Assembly: GCA_029936295.1 (NCBI GenBank)
Contig: JAPYTH010000008.1
Coordinates: forward strand, 1 to 56,279
Direction: 5' to 3'
Source: TMED109 sp015660425
Lineage (GTDB): Bacteria > Pseudomonadota > Alphaproteobacteria > TMED109
DNA length: 56,279 bases
Of this stretch, positions 42,980-52,440 are shown piece after piece. The notes under the pieces are model-generated. The model worked only from the letters and a program-made list of their open reading frames with translations. It was not told the DNA's origin and made no database searches. The position numbers and the translations under genes are program-made. Positions within the stretch are counted from its first letter, which is position 1. Each line of letters opens with the position of its first letter.

Positions 42980-44917
42980 ATGGGTAAAGTAATTGGAATT
43001 GACTTAGGAACTACTAATAGTTGTGTTGCTATCATGGAAGGTGGCAATGCTAAAGTAATAGAAAATGCTGAAGGTGCTAGAACAACGCCTTCTATAGTAG
43101 CATTCACAGATAATGGAGAAACATTAGTAGGCCAGGCCGCAAAAAGACAAGCTGTAACAAACCCAGAAAACACTTTATTTGCGATTAAACGTTTGATAGG
43201 CAGACCTTTTTCTGATGAAAAGGTTGCTCAAGATATAGATATGGTTCCTTATAAAATTATTAAGGCGGGAAACGGGGATGCTTGGGTTAGTGCGGCAGGT
43301 AAAGAATATGCTCCAAGTCAAGTTAGTGGGTTTATATTACAAAAAATGAAAGAAACAGCGGAAGCCCATTTAGGCTATGATGTTACGCAGGCAGTAATTA
43401 CTGTTCCTGCATATTTTAATGATGCACAGCGTCAGGCTACGAAAGATGCAGGAAAAATAGCAGGGTTAGAAGTGTTAAGAATTATTAATGAGCCCACAGC
43501 AGCTAGTTTATCCTATGGACTAGATAAGAAAGAAACGGGAACCATTGTTGTGTATGATTTAGGCGGAGGAACATTTGATGTTTCTGTTCTTGAAATTGGT
43601 GACGGGGTATTTGAAGTTAAATCAACAAACGGGGATACTTTTTTAGGCGGAGAAGATTTTGATACTAAAATTGTTCAATATTTAATTGAGGAATTTAAAA
43701 AAGAAAGTGGTATTGATTTAAAATCAGATAAGCTTGCTTTACAAAGATTGAAAGAGGCTGCGGAAAAAGCTAAAATAGAACTTTCTTCTGCTACACAAAC
43801 AGATATTAATTTGCCTTTTATAACTGCAGATGCCTCAGGGCCTAAGCATTTAACTCTTAAATTTACTAGAGCAAAACTTGAAAGCTTGGTGGAAGCTTTT
43901 ATTAAAAAAACTATAAAACCTTGTAAAGCTGCTTTAAAAGATGCAGGTGTTGCAGCCAGTGAAATAGATGAAGTTGTTCTTGTTGGAGGAATGACTCGTA
44001 TGCCAAAAATAATAGAAACAGTTAAAGAGTTTTTTGGTAAAGAGCCAAATAAAGGAGTTAATCCTGATGAGTGTGTTGCATTAGGTGCAGCAATACAAGG
44101 GGCAGTTTTAGCTGGTGATGTTAAAGATGTTTTGTTATTAGATGTAACGCCATTGTCATTAGGAATAGAAACTTTAGGAGGAGTTTTTACGAGGCTCATT
44201 GAAAGAAATACTACTATCCCAACTAGAAAAAGTCAGACTTTTTCTACTGCGGAAGATAATCAGACAGCTGTTACTATTAGGGTATTTCAAGGAGAGAGAG
44301 AAATGGCTGCCGATAATAAAATGCTTGGAAACTTTGATTTAGTGGGTATTCCGCCAGCACCTAGAGGAATGCCTCAAGTTGAAGTTACATTTGATATTGA
44401 TGCTAATGGTATTGTTAATGTATCCGCTAAAGACAAAGCAACTAATAAAGAGCAAAAGATAAAAATACAAGCGTCTGGAGGGCTTTCAGATTCTGATATA
44501 GATAATATGGTTAAAGATGCAGAATCGCATGCAGAGGAAGATAAGAAGAAAAAAGAATCTATAGAAGCAAGAAATCAAGCAGATGCTTTAGTTTATTCTA
44601 CTGAAAAAAGTATGAAAGAACATGGAGAAAAACTTCCCGTAGAGGATAAAGATAAAATAGAAGAGGCATTAAAAGGTTTAAAAGATGCACTTGCTAGTGA
44701 AAACGCTACAAGCGAAGAAATAAATTCAAAAGTTGAGCCTTTAAATACTGCGGCTATGAAATTAGGAGAAATGATGTATAAAGAAAGCCAAGAAAAAGCT
44801 GCGGCAGAAGGTGCAAATGGTGATAATAAAAATAATACTGAAGAAGCAGATGTCGTAGATGCGGATTTTGAAGAAGTTAAACCAGATGAAAAAGACGAGA
44901 AAGCTGCTGATAAATAA
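42980..44917 (+). CDS. dnaK: Chaperone protein DnaK (Hsp70)
   Basis: DnaK is the ATP-dependent Hsp70 chaperone. The 645-residue protein opens with IGIDLGTTNSCVAIMEGG. The ATPase domain carries VYDLGGGTFDVSVLE near 194 and VLVGGMTRMPKI near 335. The linker DVLLLDVTPLSLGIET and the substrate-binding domain follow, and the tail has VVDADFEEV. The frame is open 17 codons upstream, but MGKVIGID with an AAAGAAAGAAG ribosome site fixes the start at 42980. It is preceded by a sigma-32-type promoter and followed by dnaJ. Confidence 0.99.
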   Translation: MGKVIGIDLGTTNSCVAIMEGGNAKVIENAEGARTTPSIVAFTDNGETLVGQAAKRQAVTNPENTLFAIKRLIGRPFSDEKVAQDIDMVPYKIIKAGNGDAWVSAAGKEYAPSQVSGFILQKMKETAEAHLGYDVTQAVITVPAYFNDAQRQATKDAGKIAGLEVLRIINEPTAASLSYGLDKKETGTIVVYDLGGGTFDVSVLEIGDGVFEVKSTNGDTFLGGEDFDTKIVQYLIEEFKKESGIDLKSDKLALQRLKEAAEKAKIELSSATQTDINLPFITADASGPKHLTLKFTRAKLESLVEAFIKKTIKPCKAALKDAGVAASEIDEVVLVGGMTRMPKIIETVKEFFGKEPNKGVNPDECVALGAAIQGAVLAGDVKDVLLLDVTPLSLGIETLGGVFTRLIERNTTIPTRKSQTFSTAEDNQTAVTIRVFQGEREMAADNKMLGNFDLVGIPPAPRGMPQVEVTFDIDANGIVNVSAKDKATNKEQKIKIQASGGLSDSDIDNMVKDAESHAEEDKKKKESIEARNQADALVYSTEKSMKEHGEKLPVEDKDKIEEALKGLKDALASENATSEEINSKVEPLNTAAMKLGEMMYKESQEKAAAEGANGDNKNNTEEADVVDADFEEVKPDEKDEKAADK

Positions 44918-44957
44918 TTAAAAGCGTATTTCTTTTAAAAACATAGGTAAAAATAAG

Positions 44958-46058
44958 ATGCGTGATTATTATGAAATCCTTGGAGCTGATAGAAATACAT
45001 CAGATCCAGAGCTAAAAAAAAAATATAGAAAACTTGCAATGCAGTATCATCCAGATAAAAACCCGGGTGATGAAGAAGCAGAAGCTAAATTTAGAGAAAT
45101 AGGTCAAGCCTATGAAGTTCTAAAAAATCCAGACAAAAAGGCGGCCTATGATCGATATGGGCATGCAGCTTTTGAAGGAAATTCTGCTGGTCCAGGAGGC
45201 CCAGGTACTGGAGCTGGAGGCTTCTCAGATATTTTTGAAGATTTGTTTGGTGATTTTAGTGGGAGGGGGCAAAGACAGGCTCAAAGAGGAGCTGACCTTA
45301 GGTTTAATATCGATTTAGATTTTGCAGACGCCTATTCCGGCCTTAAAAAAGATATTAAAATAAATACTTATGTTATGTGTTCAGGCTGTAAAGGTTCTGG
45401 AGGCGAGGCAGGTTCGAAACCTATGACATGTGGAACTTGTCATGGAGCTGGAAAGGTCCGATCTAGTCAAGGGTTTTTTATGGTAGAGAGAGCATGTCCA
45501 AAGTGTGGAGGTAATGGACAAATAATAAGTAAACCTTGTAGGTCATGTGGTGGTGAAGGTCGAGTACAAAGAGAAAAATCTATTAATGTAAAAATTCCAG
45601 CAGGTGTAGATGATGGGACTAGAGTAAGGGTTTCAGGTGAAGGTGAGGCCGGCCCTCTTGGTACAGCAAATGGAGATTTATATTTATTTGTTCAGTTAAG
45701 GGCACACTCTTTATTTAATAGAGATGGCTCTGATCTTTTAATTGAAGCAAAAGTTCCTATGACACTCGCTGCATTAGGTGGGTCTGTAGATGTTCCAACA
45801 CCAGATGGAGCTAGAGTTCGTGTTACTATTCCTGCAGGAACACAATCAGGCCATAGATTTAGATTAAGAGGAAAAGGTATGCCAGTAGTAAATAGATCTA
45901 ATAAAGGTGATTTATATGTTGATGTTTATACAGAAATACCAGTATCCTTAAGTAAAAAACAAAGGAAAGTTTTAGAAGAACTACAAAACTTAGAGGAAAC
46001 GTCAAATCATCCAGACAGCAATAATTTTATTAATAAGGTTGAAAAAATAAGGCAGTAA
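44958..46058 (+). CDS. dnaJ: Chaperone protein DnaJ (type I Hsp40)
   Basis: DnaJ stimulates DnaK ATPase and delivers substrates. The 366-residue protein has the J domain with YHPDKNP at about 31-37, a Gly-rich linker (about 75-110), and four zinc-finger repeats: CSGCKGSG, CGTCHGAG, CPKCGGNG and CRSCGGEG. The C-terminal peptide-binding domains follow. It is co-oriented with dnaK (40-base gap) and dapB follows five bases later. Confidence 0.98.
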   Translation: MRDYYEILGADRNTSDPELKKKYRKLAMQYHPDKNPGDEEAEAKFREIGQAYEVLKNPDKKAAYDRYGHAAFEGNSAGPGGPGTGAGGFSDIFEDLFGDFSGRGQRQAQRGADLRFNIDLDFADAYSGLKKDIKINTYVMCSGCKGSGGEAGSKPMTCGTCHGAGKVRSSQGFFMVERACPKCGGNGQIISKPCRSCGGEGRVQREKSINVKIPAGVDDGTRVRVSGEGEAGPLGTANGDLYLFVQLRAHSLFNRDGSDLLIEAKVPMTLAALGGSVDVPTPDGARVRVTIPAGTQSGHRFRLRGKGMPVVNRSNKGDLYVDVYTEIPVSLSKKQRKVLEELQNLEETSNHPDSNNFINKVEKIRQ

Positions 46059-46063
46059 ATATT

Positions 46064-46873
46064 ATGTTATTCATAAAGGTAGGAATTTGTGGAGCCTCAG
46101 GGAAAATGGGCAAAGCTCTTATCAGGGCGGTGCAACTAAATAATGATATGCAACTTGTTGGAGCGTTGGAACATTTTGAAAACCTTAATTTAGGGAAAGA
46201 TGCAGGAGTAGTTGCAAATATAGAACCTGTAGGCATAAAAATAATTTCTGATACTAAAACCTTTTTTCAGGATTGTGACGCAGTAATTGATTTTTCTTTT
46301 GCAGGAGCAGCTATAGATAATATTACTAATGCTTCCCAAAATAATTGTGCTTACGTTTTAGGTACTACCGGTTTGGAAGAAGAGCAAGTTATGCAAATTA
46401 AAAAGTTGTCTAAAAATATACCAATTATGTGTTCAGCTAATATGAGTGTGGGCGTTAATATTGCTTTACATTATACTGAGTTATTGGCGCAAAGTTTAGA
46501 TGAAGAGTATGACGTAGAAATTCATGAAATGCATCATAGAGATAAATTAGATTCACCTTCTGGAACAGCTCTTGCTTTAGGGCAAGCTGTAGCTAAAGGT
46601 AGAAAAACTAATCTTGAAGAAAAGACCATAAAGTCTCGTTGGGGAATTGAGAAATTAAGAAAAAAAGGTGATATTGGCTTTTCAACCCAAAGAGGCGGTG
46701 ATGTTATAGGGGACCATGTGGTAGCCTTTGCCGGAGATGGCGAAAGATTAGAAATTGGGCATAAAGCCTCTAATAGAGATATTTTTGCTAATGGGGCTTT
46801 AAAGGCTTTACTGTGGCTACATAATAAACCAGCAGGTTATTATAATATGAAAGATGTATTAGGTCTTAATTAA
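46064..46873 (+). CDS. dapB: 4-hydroxy-tetrahydrodipicolinate reductase
   Basis: DapB catalyses the NAD(P)H-dependent step of the diaminopimelate/lysine pathway. The 269-residue protein has the nucleotide-binding GICGASGKMGKAL near 8-20 and the catalytic EIHEMHHRDKLDSPSGTA near 149-166. The VIDFSFAGA and GTTGL motifs are present. It follows dnaJ as in many Alphaproteobacteria. Its end overlaps the convergent DUF2244 gene by eight bases. Confidence 0.97.
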   Translation: MLFIKVGICGASGKMGKALIRAVQLNNDMQLVGALEHFENLNLGKDAGVVANIEPVGIKIISDTKTFFQDCDAVIDFSFAGAAIDNITNASQNNCAYVLGTTGLEEEQVMQIKKLSKNIPIMCSANMSVGVNIALHYTELLAQSLDEEYDVEIHEMHHRDKLDSPSGTALALGQAVAKGRKTNLEEKTIKSRWGIEKLRKKGDIGFSTQRGGDVIGDHVVAFAGDGERLEIGHKASNRDIFANGALKALLWLHNKPAGYYNMKDVLGLN

Positions 46874-47339
46874 TACTATATTGATTTTTCCATTCACTTA
46901 AACCATAACGGATTTTTTTTGCTAGTTTTACTCTTTCTTCTGGTATAAGAAAATTAGCTAAAATTATTTTTTTTCCGTGTGAAGAAATGGTAAGTATATC
47001 TTCACTTTCATATATATTTTCAATTTGAACTTGAAGCCATGTGGGTTCTAGTTCTATTTTTGTTATTGTATTGTTTTGTTTCTTAAAAAAGATACTAAGC
47101 TTTTCTTTATCTAATATTATATGTTCATAAAACTTATTTTTATAAAACAATACTTTAAAAGCAATGTAAATTAATAGCACTTCTAACCCCATAAATCCTA
47201 GAACTGGCCACGCCCCTAAAATAAAAAAAGTAATTCCTATAAAGGATGCAGGAATTGTAATAAGAAACATTAAAAGTAATAAACCTTTTGGTGTTAAGGA
47301 TTGATTTGGATAAATTTTAATATCTAAATAATATGCCAT
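46866..47339 (-). CDS. DUF2244 family membrane protein
   Basis: This 157-residue protein has two adjacent membrane helices (about 20-40 and 42-66) with a short turn, then a soluble domain of beta type with ITKIELEPTWLQVQI. That LEPxW pattern and the opening of the helices (IYPNQSLTPKGLL) are typical of DUF2244 (integral membrane, function unknown). It is convergent with dapB and divergent from nth, its common neighbour. Confidence 0.82.
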   Translation of the reverse strand: MAYYLDIKIYPNQSLTPKGLLLLMFLITIPASFIGITFFILGAWPVLGFMGLEVLLIYIAFKVLFYKNKFYEHIILDKEKLSIFFKKQNNTITKIELEPTWLQVQIENIYESEDILTISSHGKKIILANFLIPEERVKLAKKIRYGLSEWKNQYSIN

Positions 47340-47394
47340 GGTCTAAAAGTAGGGCTATAATATATTTTTGCAAATAAATTATTAATGGATAGAG

Positions 47395-48039
47395 GTGCCC
47401 TTGGTTAAAAGGTTATCAAAAACTAATATACATGATGTTTTTTCACGTTTTTCTAAAATTACTCCAGAGCCTAAAGGAGAGTTGAAGTATACATCTGCTT
47501 ATACCTTATTAGTTGCTGTGGTTTTAAGTGCGCAGTCCACGGATATTGGAGTAAACAAGGCTACAAGAAAGCTTTTTTCTTTAGCAGCCACGCCAGAAAA
47601 AATGCTTCAACTTGGTGAAAATAAAATTATTGAAAATATTCGAACAATTGGGCTTTATAAAAATAAAGCAAAAAATATAATTCATCTTTCACAAAAACTT
47701 ATAGAAAATTTTAAAAGTAAAGTGCCAAAAACACATAAAGAGTTGCAATCTTTACCAGGTGTTGGAAGAAAAACAGCTAATGTTGTTTTAAGTATGGCTT
47801 TTGGCATCCCCACTATTGCCGTGGATACCCATGTTTTTAGAGTTTCTAATAGGACAGGCATAGCAATAGGAAAAAACGTAGATGAAGTAGAAGAAAAATT
47901 AATTAAGTGTCTTCCTAAAAAGTTTTTTTTTCATGCGCATCACTGGTTAATTTTACATGGGCGATATACATGCAAAGCAAGAAACCCTTTATGTGCCGAG
48001 TGTGTTATTTCTGATTTATGTCCTTCAAAAAGGCATTAA
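47395..48039 (+). CDS. nth: Endonuclease III
   Basis: Nth is a DNA glycosylase/AP lyase for oxidised pyrimidines. The 214-residue protein has the helix-hairpin-helix with catalytic lysine LPGVGRKTANVVL near 120-132, the catalytic aspartate in VDTHVFRVSNR near 143, and the C-terminal 4Fe-4S cluster motif C-x6-C-x2-C-x5-C. The start GTG has GGA five bases upstream. It ends directly against the convergent EI24 gene. Confidence 0.95.
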   Translation: MPLVKRLSKTNIHDVFSRFSKITPEPKGELKYTSAYTLLVAVVLSAQSTDIGVNKATRKLFSLAATPEKMLQLGENKIIENIRTIGLYKNKAKNIIHLSQKLIENFKSKVPKTHKELQSLPGVGRKTANVVLSMAFGIPTIAVDTHVFRVSNRTGIAIGKNVDEVEEKLIKCLPKKFFFHAHHWLILHGRYTCKARNPLCAECVISDLCPSKRH

Positions 48040-48750
48040 TTAATCTGCAATTGGGCCATTAAAGCCTTTTAAATTTAAAGTATGCAACATAAGTATAGTA
48101 ACAAATGGTGCGGCAAATAAATTTATTAGGGGTATAAAAAATAATAAAGCACCTATTGTACCAAAAAGCCAACAAGGCCAGAATAAATTGTTTCTTACTT
48201 CTTTTATTTGGGCAAATGTCATTTTTCTTAGTCCAATTGCTTCCGTATATTCTTTAGAAATCAAATAACCTGTTATCAAGATATTTGCAGGCACCCAAAA
48301 TAATGAATTGCCCCAAAAGAGGGCAACTGGAAATATAATAATATTTATTAGTATTGACCATCCCAAAAGTTTTATGCCGGCAAAAAACATTGTCGCTATT
48401 TTTATATTTAATTCCTGACTTATTTCTGGATAATAAGTTTTTTCTACTTGATCCATAATTTTATCTTGAAAGAGAGCAAATATAATTGTTGAAATAGGAA
48501 CAAATAAAATTGTTGAACCCCATAAAGCAGCAAGAGTAGCCCCATAAATTAAAAAATCTCCTAAAAAGGGAATGCCCGTATCAAGCCAATCTTTTACATA
48601 GTAGACTATAATGAAAGTTATAGAGGCAAGTCCTATAAGTGTTGCGATAGTAGTATATAGAACCCATTTAAACACTTTAGGATCAAATAAATTTTTTAAT
48701 GATAATAACAGTATATCAATTATATAGTATTTACTTTGTATTATTTGCAA
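48040..48750 (-). CDS. EI24 / CysZ-like membrane protein
   Basis: This 236-residue integral membrane protein has about four to six hydrophobic segments and belongs to the EI24 (PF07264) group, which includes the CysZ sulfate permease. Characteristic parts are the N-terminal SLKNLFDPKVFKWVLY helix and a C-terminal FWPCWLFGTIGALLFFIPLINLFAAPF segment (split over about 195-221). Sulfate transport is not certain for this branch. It follows the amidase gene by five bases on the same strand. Confidence 0.8.
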   Translation of the reverse strand: MQIIQSKYYIIDILLLSLKNLFDPKVFKWVLYTTIATLIGLASITFIIVYYVKDWLDTGIPFLGDFLIYGATLAALWGSTILFVPISTIIFALFQDKIMDQVEKTYYPEISQELNIKIATMFFAGIKLLGWSILINIIIFPVALFWGNSLFWVPANILITGYLISKEYTEAIGLRKMTFAQIKEVRNNLFWPCWLFGTIGALLFFIPLINLFAAPFVTILMLHTLNLKGFNGPIAD

Positions 48751-48755
48751 AGAGA

Positions 48756-50174
48756 TTAGCCTGGCTCTATAGGGGTGATATTATAATTATTTGTGTGTTT
48801 TTGAAACAAGTGCCCAAACTTTATAAGTAAGGATTCATTTCTTCTTCTAGCTACAATTTGTATGCCAATAGGCAAATTATTATCCGTTTTAATGCAAGGT
48901 ACGGCCAAAGAAGGACAACCAGTTAGAGAAATAGTTGCAGCAGTCATTAACCAACTTACATAGTTATCAAACTCTGTGTTTTCAACTTTTTTAGGCCAAT
49001 GTTCTTTAATATTAAATGGAGCGACCATAGATGAAGGAGAAATTAAAAGGTCAAATTTCTCAAAAAAAACATTAGTATTTTTAACTAGCTGTCCTCTAGC
49101 TAACTGTGCCTTACCAATTTGTTCTTCTGTTAAGGCAAGTCCTTTTTCTATATTAAGCCTTAAGTCTTCTTTCATAATATTTTTGTGCTCAAAATATAAT
49201 TCTCTTTTGTCTGTTGCAAGCATATGAGCTCTTAAAATTTGGAAGGTTTCTTCAGCATTTGCTAAGTCTGGGCAAGTTCTTTCTACATTATGCCCCATAG
49301 CTAATAATATTTTCTCTGCTTGATTAATAGCTTCGCGAACTTCAGGAGCACATGCAAGAAAGCCATAGTCATCGCTGATTCCTATATTTAATTTAGGAAC
49401 ATCTTCGGTTATATAATTCTGATAAGGTTTAAGAGGAGCATTAACTGATAGCGGGTCTCGAGAATCCAATTCAGACATTGTATCTAAAAATAAAGCAATG
49501 TCTTCTACCGTTCTCGCCATTGGACCATCTACAGAGAGCCCATTAAAAGGTAAATTTTGTGGACCATGTGCGATAGTTCCTGCGGTAGGTCTTATTCCAA
49601 CAATTCCACAAAAACTGGCGGGATTTCTTAAAGAGCCTCCAAGGTCTGACCCGGTTCCAAGCCAAGCAGCACCAGTCGCTAAAGCAGAGGCAGTACCCCC
49701 AGAAGAACCGCCTGCAGTATATTCTAAATTCCAAGGGTTAGGAGTAGCTCCAAATATTTCATTAAAAGTTTGAGAGCCAGCACCAAATTCAGGGGTATTG
49801 GTTTTACCTATTATTATGCCTCCCATTTGCTCTATTCTTTCAACCAGGAAGTCTGATGCTTCCGGTATATTGTCTTTATAGATTTTTGAGCCATAGGTTG
49901 TTCTTACGCCCTTAACATTAGTTAAATCTTTAATTACAACCGGTAAACCATGTAAATAACCAGGATGGTTGTGCATTGCCTTATTAAGGTTTTTAATTTG
50001 AATTCGCGCTCTTTCTTCACATACTGTAACTACGGCATTAATACTGTTATGTGTTTCTTCTATTCTTTCTAGGTTGCTATTGAGAGCATCTTCAGGAGAT
50101 ATTTCTTTATTTTTTAATAAAGATACAACCTTTGTTGCACTTTTCTTCCATAAATTATTACTTGATGAGGTCAT
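48756..50174 (-). CDS. Amidase signature family protein
   Basis: This 472-residue cytosolic hydrolase has the Ser-cisSer-Lys triad. The lysine is in LPVVIKDLTNVKG near 76-88, and the serines lie in the YTAGGSSGGTASALATG stretch near 150-166, followed by GSDLGGSLRNPASFCG. The substrate is unknown. It is not GatA by context, since no gatB or gatC lies nearby. The ATG at 50174 has AGGA eight bases upstream; a GTG nine codons earlier is less likely. Confidence 0.9.
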   Translation of the reverse strand: MTSSSNNLWKKSATKVVSLLKNKEISPEDALNSNLERIEETHNSINAVVTVCEERARIQIKNLNKAMHNHPGYLHGLPVVIKDLTNVKGVRTTYGSKIYKDNIPEASDFLVERIEQMGGIIIGKTNTPEFGAGSQTFNEIFGATPNPWNLEYTAGGSSGGTASALATGAAWLGTGSDLGGSLRNPASFCGIVGIRPTAGTIAHGPQNLPFNGLSVDGPMARTVEDIALFLDTMSELDSRDPLSVNAPLKPYQNYITEDVPKLNIGISDDYGFLACAPEVREAINQAEKILLAMGHNVERTCPDLANAEETFQILRAHMLATDKRELYFEHKNIMKEDLRLNIEKGLALTEEQIGKAQLARGQLVKNTNVFFEKFDLLISPSSMVAPFNIKEHWPKKVENTEFDNYVSWLMTAATISLTGCPSLAVPCIKTDNNLPIGIQIVARRRNESLLIKFGHLFQKHTNNYNITPIEPG

Positions 50175-50261
50175 TTTAAATTCCTTTTTTTTTACAAACA
50201 CGCCATCTCCTATATAACTATAAATATACTTTAGTAATTATTAAATTAAAAAGGAATTATA

Positions 50262-51263
50262 ATGTCTTTAGAAAAAACCATTGATGTTTTAGGTATAGGA
50301 AATGCAATAATAGATGTAATAGCAAACGCTGATGATGCTTTCTTAGCAAAGCATAGCCTTAATAAAGGCTCTATGACTTTAGTAGATGGAGCAACATCAA
50401 AAACTATTTATGCATCGATGGAAAATAAAGTTCAAATGTCAGGAGGTTCAGCAGCTAATACTATATTTGGTCTTTCTCAGTTAGATTGTAAAAGTGCATT
50501 TATAGGTAAAAGGTCTGACGATGATCTTGGAAATATTTTTCATTCAGACTTAACGAGTTCCGAAATTATATTTACTACTAACCCTTTATCTACAGGAGAG
50601 TCTTCAGCAAGGTGTATGATTTTAGTAACTTCTGATGCAGAGAGAACTATGGCAACATTTTTAGGTTCTTCTAGCAAATTAACACTTGAAGACATCAATG
50701 AAGATCTAATAGCATCTTCCAAAATTGTATACTTAGAAGGATATTTGTTTGATCCTCCAGAGGCTCAAGAAGCCTTTCAAAAAGCTGCGGAATATGCAAA
50801 AGCGCATAATGCAAAAGTTGCCTTTACATTATCTGATGCCTTTTGTGTAGAAAGACATCGTGAAAAAATGAAAGATTTCGTAAAAAACCATGTAGACATT
50901 TTATTTAGTAATGAGGGAGAAATAAAATCTTTATATGAGACAGATATATTAGAAAATGCATGCAAATTTCTTAAAGATGATGTGGAAATAGGAATAGTAA
51001 CTCAAGGAGAAAAAGGTGCATCAATTATAGAAAAGACAACAATTCATAAAATTGAGGCATTCTGTACAAATGTGGTTGATACAACAGGAGCCGGAGATTT
51101 TTTTGCTGCCGGCTTTTTAGCAGGGTTATCTAAAAACTTTGATTTAATGAAGGCAGGAGTTATAGGGGCGGCATGTTCTTCTGAAATTATTTCACATTAT
51201 GGTGGTAGGCCTGAAAAAAATTTAAAAGAATACATAAAAAAGAAAGCAGGGCTTATAGTTTAA
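50262..51263 (+). CDS. PfkB family carbohydrate kinase (adenosine-kinase-like)
   Basis: This 333-residue ribokinase-fold enzyme starts with VLGIGNAIIDVIA, has the substrate-site GGSAANTIFGLSQL near 67-80, and ends with the catalytic DTTGAGDFFAAGFLAGL near 272-288, with the base aspartate. The closest annotated relatives in Alphaproteobacteria are called adenosine kinases, which would make AMP. Substrate choice cannot be proven from motifs. An AAAGGAATT ribosome site precedes the ATG. Its last codons form half of a terminator hairpin used by the opposite strand. Confidence 0.88.
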   Translation: MSLEKTIDVLGIGNAIIDVIANADDAFLAKHSLNKGSMTLVDGATSKTIYASMENKVQMSGGSAANTIFGLSQLDCKSAFIGKRSDDDLGNIFHSDLTSSEIIFTTNPLSTGESSARCMILVTSDAERTMATFLGSSSKLTLEDINEDLIASSKIVYLEGYLFDPPEAQEAFQKAAEYAKAHNAKVAFTLSDAFCVERHREKMKDFVKNHVDILFSNEGEIKSLYETDILENACKFLKDDVEIGIVTQGEKGASIIEKTTIHKIEAFCTNVVDTTGAGDFFAAGFLAGLSKNFDLMKAGVIGAACSSEIISHYGGRPEKNLKEYIKKKAGLIV

Positions 51264-51270
51264 GCCCTGC
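51236..51270 (-). terminator. Intrinsic terminator of the TRAP binding-protein gene
   Basis: A perfect 10-bp GC-rich stem (51246-51255 with 51261-51270, 5-base loop) lies in the end of the pfkB-type gene and includes its stop codon. On the - strand it runs directly into TTTCTTTTTT, so it terminates the convergent TRAP gene. On the + strand a T6 run appears 14 bases later, so it may work weakly in both directions. Confidence 0.8.
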
Positions 51271-51291
51271 ATAAATTAGAAAGTTTTTTAG

Positions 51292-52353
51292 CTATTTAAG
51301 ATAACCAAGTTCTTTCCATACTTTATAGTTTTTTCGAAAATCAGTAAGAGATGCCCAGATCTTCGCAAAATCTTCATCTGATTCCACTAGTTCTGCAACG
51401 ACTTCATTCCAGCCATTTTCAAAAATAGCTAACATTTCTGGTGACCAAGTGTGAAGCTCTACACCTTTTTCTTGCAGAGTTTTAAGAGCAGGACCTTGAA
51501 TGCCTTCTCCTTCAGCTATAGCGTGGCGAAAATTATCACCACATGTAGCTTCTAATTGAGCCTGTTGTGTTACTGACAAAGCATTCCATTTTTCAAGATT
51601 GATCATAAGTTCCATAAATGTTGATTGTTGATGCCAGCCTGGAAAATAATAATGTTTCGCAATTTGGTAAAAACCTAATTCTAGGTCAATAGCAGGCATA
51701 GAAAACTCAGCTGAATCTATAGTGCCCAGTTCTAATGCTGGATAAATATCACCGCCAGCTAAAAGCTGTGTTGATACACCAACTTTTTCCATTACTTTTG
51801 CACCCAGTCCAAAAAAGCGCATTTTTAAACCTTTTAGATCTTCTGGTCCTTTAATTTCTTTCCTAAACCATCCGGAAGCCTCTGGAGGAATAATTCCACA
51901 AAGCATACCTTTTATATTATGTCTTGCATAAAGTTCTTCATAGAATTCTTTGCCCCCACCAAAATATACCCATGACATATATTCATTAGCAGGCGGGCCA
52001 AAGGGCACGGAAGAAAAAAGTTGCAAAGCAGGAACTTTACCTGCCCAATAACCTGGAGTACCCCAACCAGCATCTACACCACCTGTTGATACGGCATCAA
52101 AAATTTCTAACGCAGGAACAAGAGCGCTTGGTTCAAAGAACTTAATAGTAATATTTCCACCAGATATTTTTGATATTTCGTTTTGTAATCGAATACCAAG
52201 TGTTCCAATTTGCACTAAAGATCCTGGAAAAGCACTTGCCATTTTCCAATTTACTTTTTTAACAGTCTCTTCTGCAGCTTTTTGTTCTTGTTGATCGCAG
52301 CCAACTATTAATCCAGTTAAAAGGATTAATAGCATTAATAATAGTTTTTTCAT
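51292..52353 (-). CDS. TRAP transporter substrate-binding protein (DctP family), lipidated
   Basis: This 353-residue protein has a signal ending in a lipobox IVGC (Cys19) followed by Asp at +2, then a DctP/TAXI-type solute-binding domain. Family segments are WGTPGYWAGKVPALQLFSSVPFG (split over about 97-119) and a GLKMRFFGLGAKVMEKVGV motif carrying the carboxylate-binding arginine. Asp at +2 suggests retention at the inner membrane. The ligand is probably an organic acid, possibly bound as a metal salt. No DctQ or DctM membrane subunit lies in the window. Confidence 0.88.
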   Translation of the reverse strand: MKKLLLMLLILLTGLIVGCDQQEQKAAEETVKKVNWKMASAFPGSLVQIGTLGIRLQNEISKISGGNITIKFFEPSALVPALEIFDAVSTGGVDAGWGTPGYWAGKVPALQLFSSVPFGPPANEYMSWVYFGGGKEFYEELYARHNIKGMLCGIIPPEASGWFRKEIKGPEDLKGLKMRFFGLGAKVMEKVGVSTQLLAGGDIYPALELGTIDSAEFSMPAIDLELGFYQIAKHYYFPGWHQQSTFMELMINLEKWNALSVTQQAQLEATCGDNFRHAIAEGEGIQGPALKTLQEKGVELHTWSPEMLAIFENGWNEVVAELVESDEDFAKIWASLTDFRKNYKVWKELGYLK

Positions 52354-52440
52354 AAATTTTCCTTTCTATAGCTAAGGTTACAAACCATATTTTAAATTTA
52401 TAAACTTTTAATTAAAATCTATTTATATAAAGTATGGTTA

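Noticed and set aside
43675..44199. Long open frame antisense to dnaK, and similar long antisense frames in mnmE, hemE, rdgB and LpoA-like genes
   Set aside because: They lie wholly within strongly conserved genes, lack ribosome sites and resemble no family.
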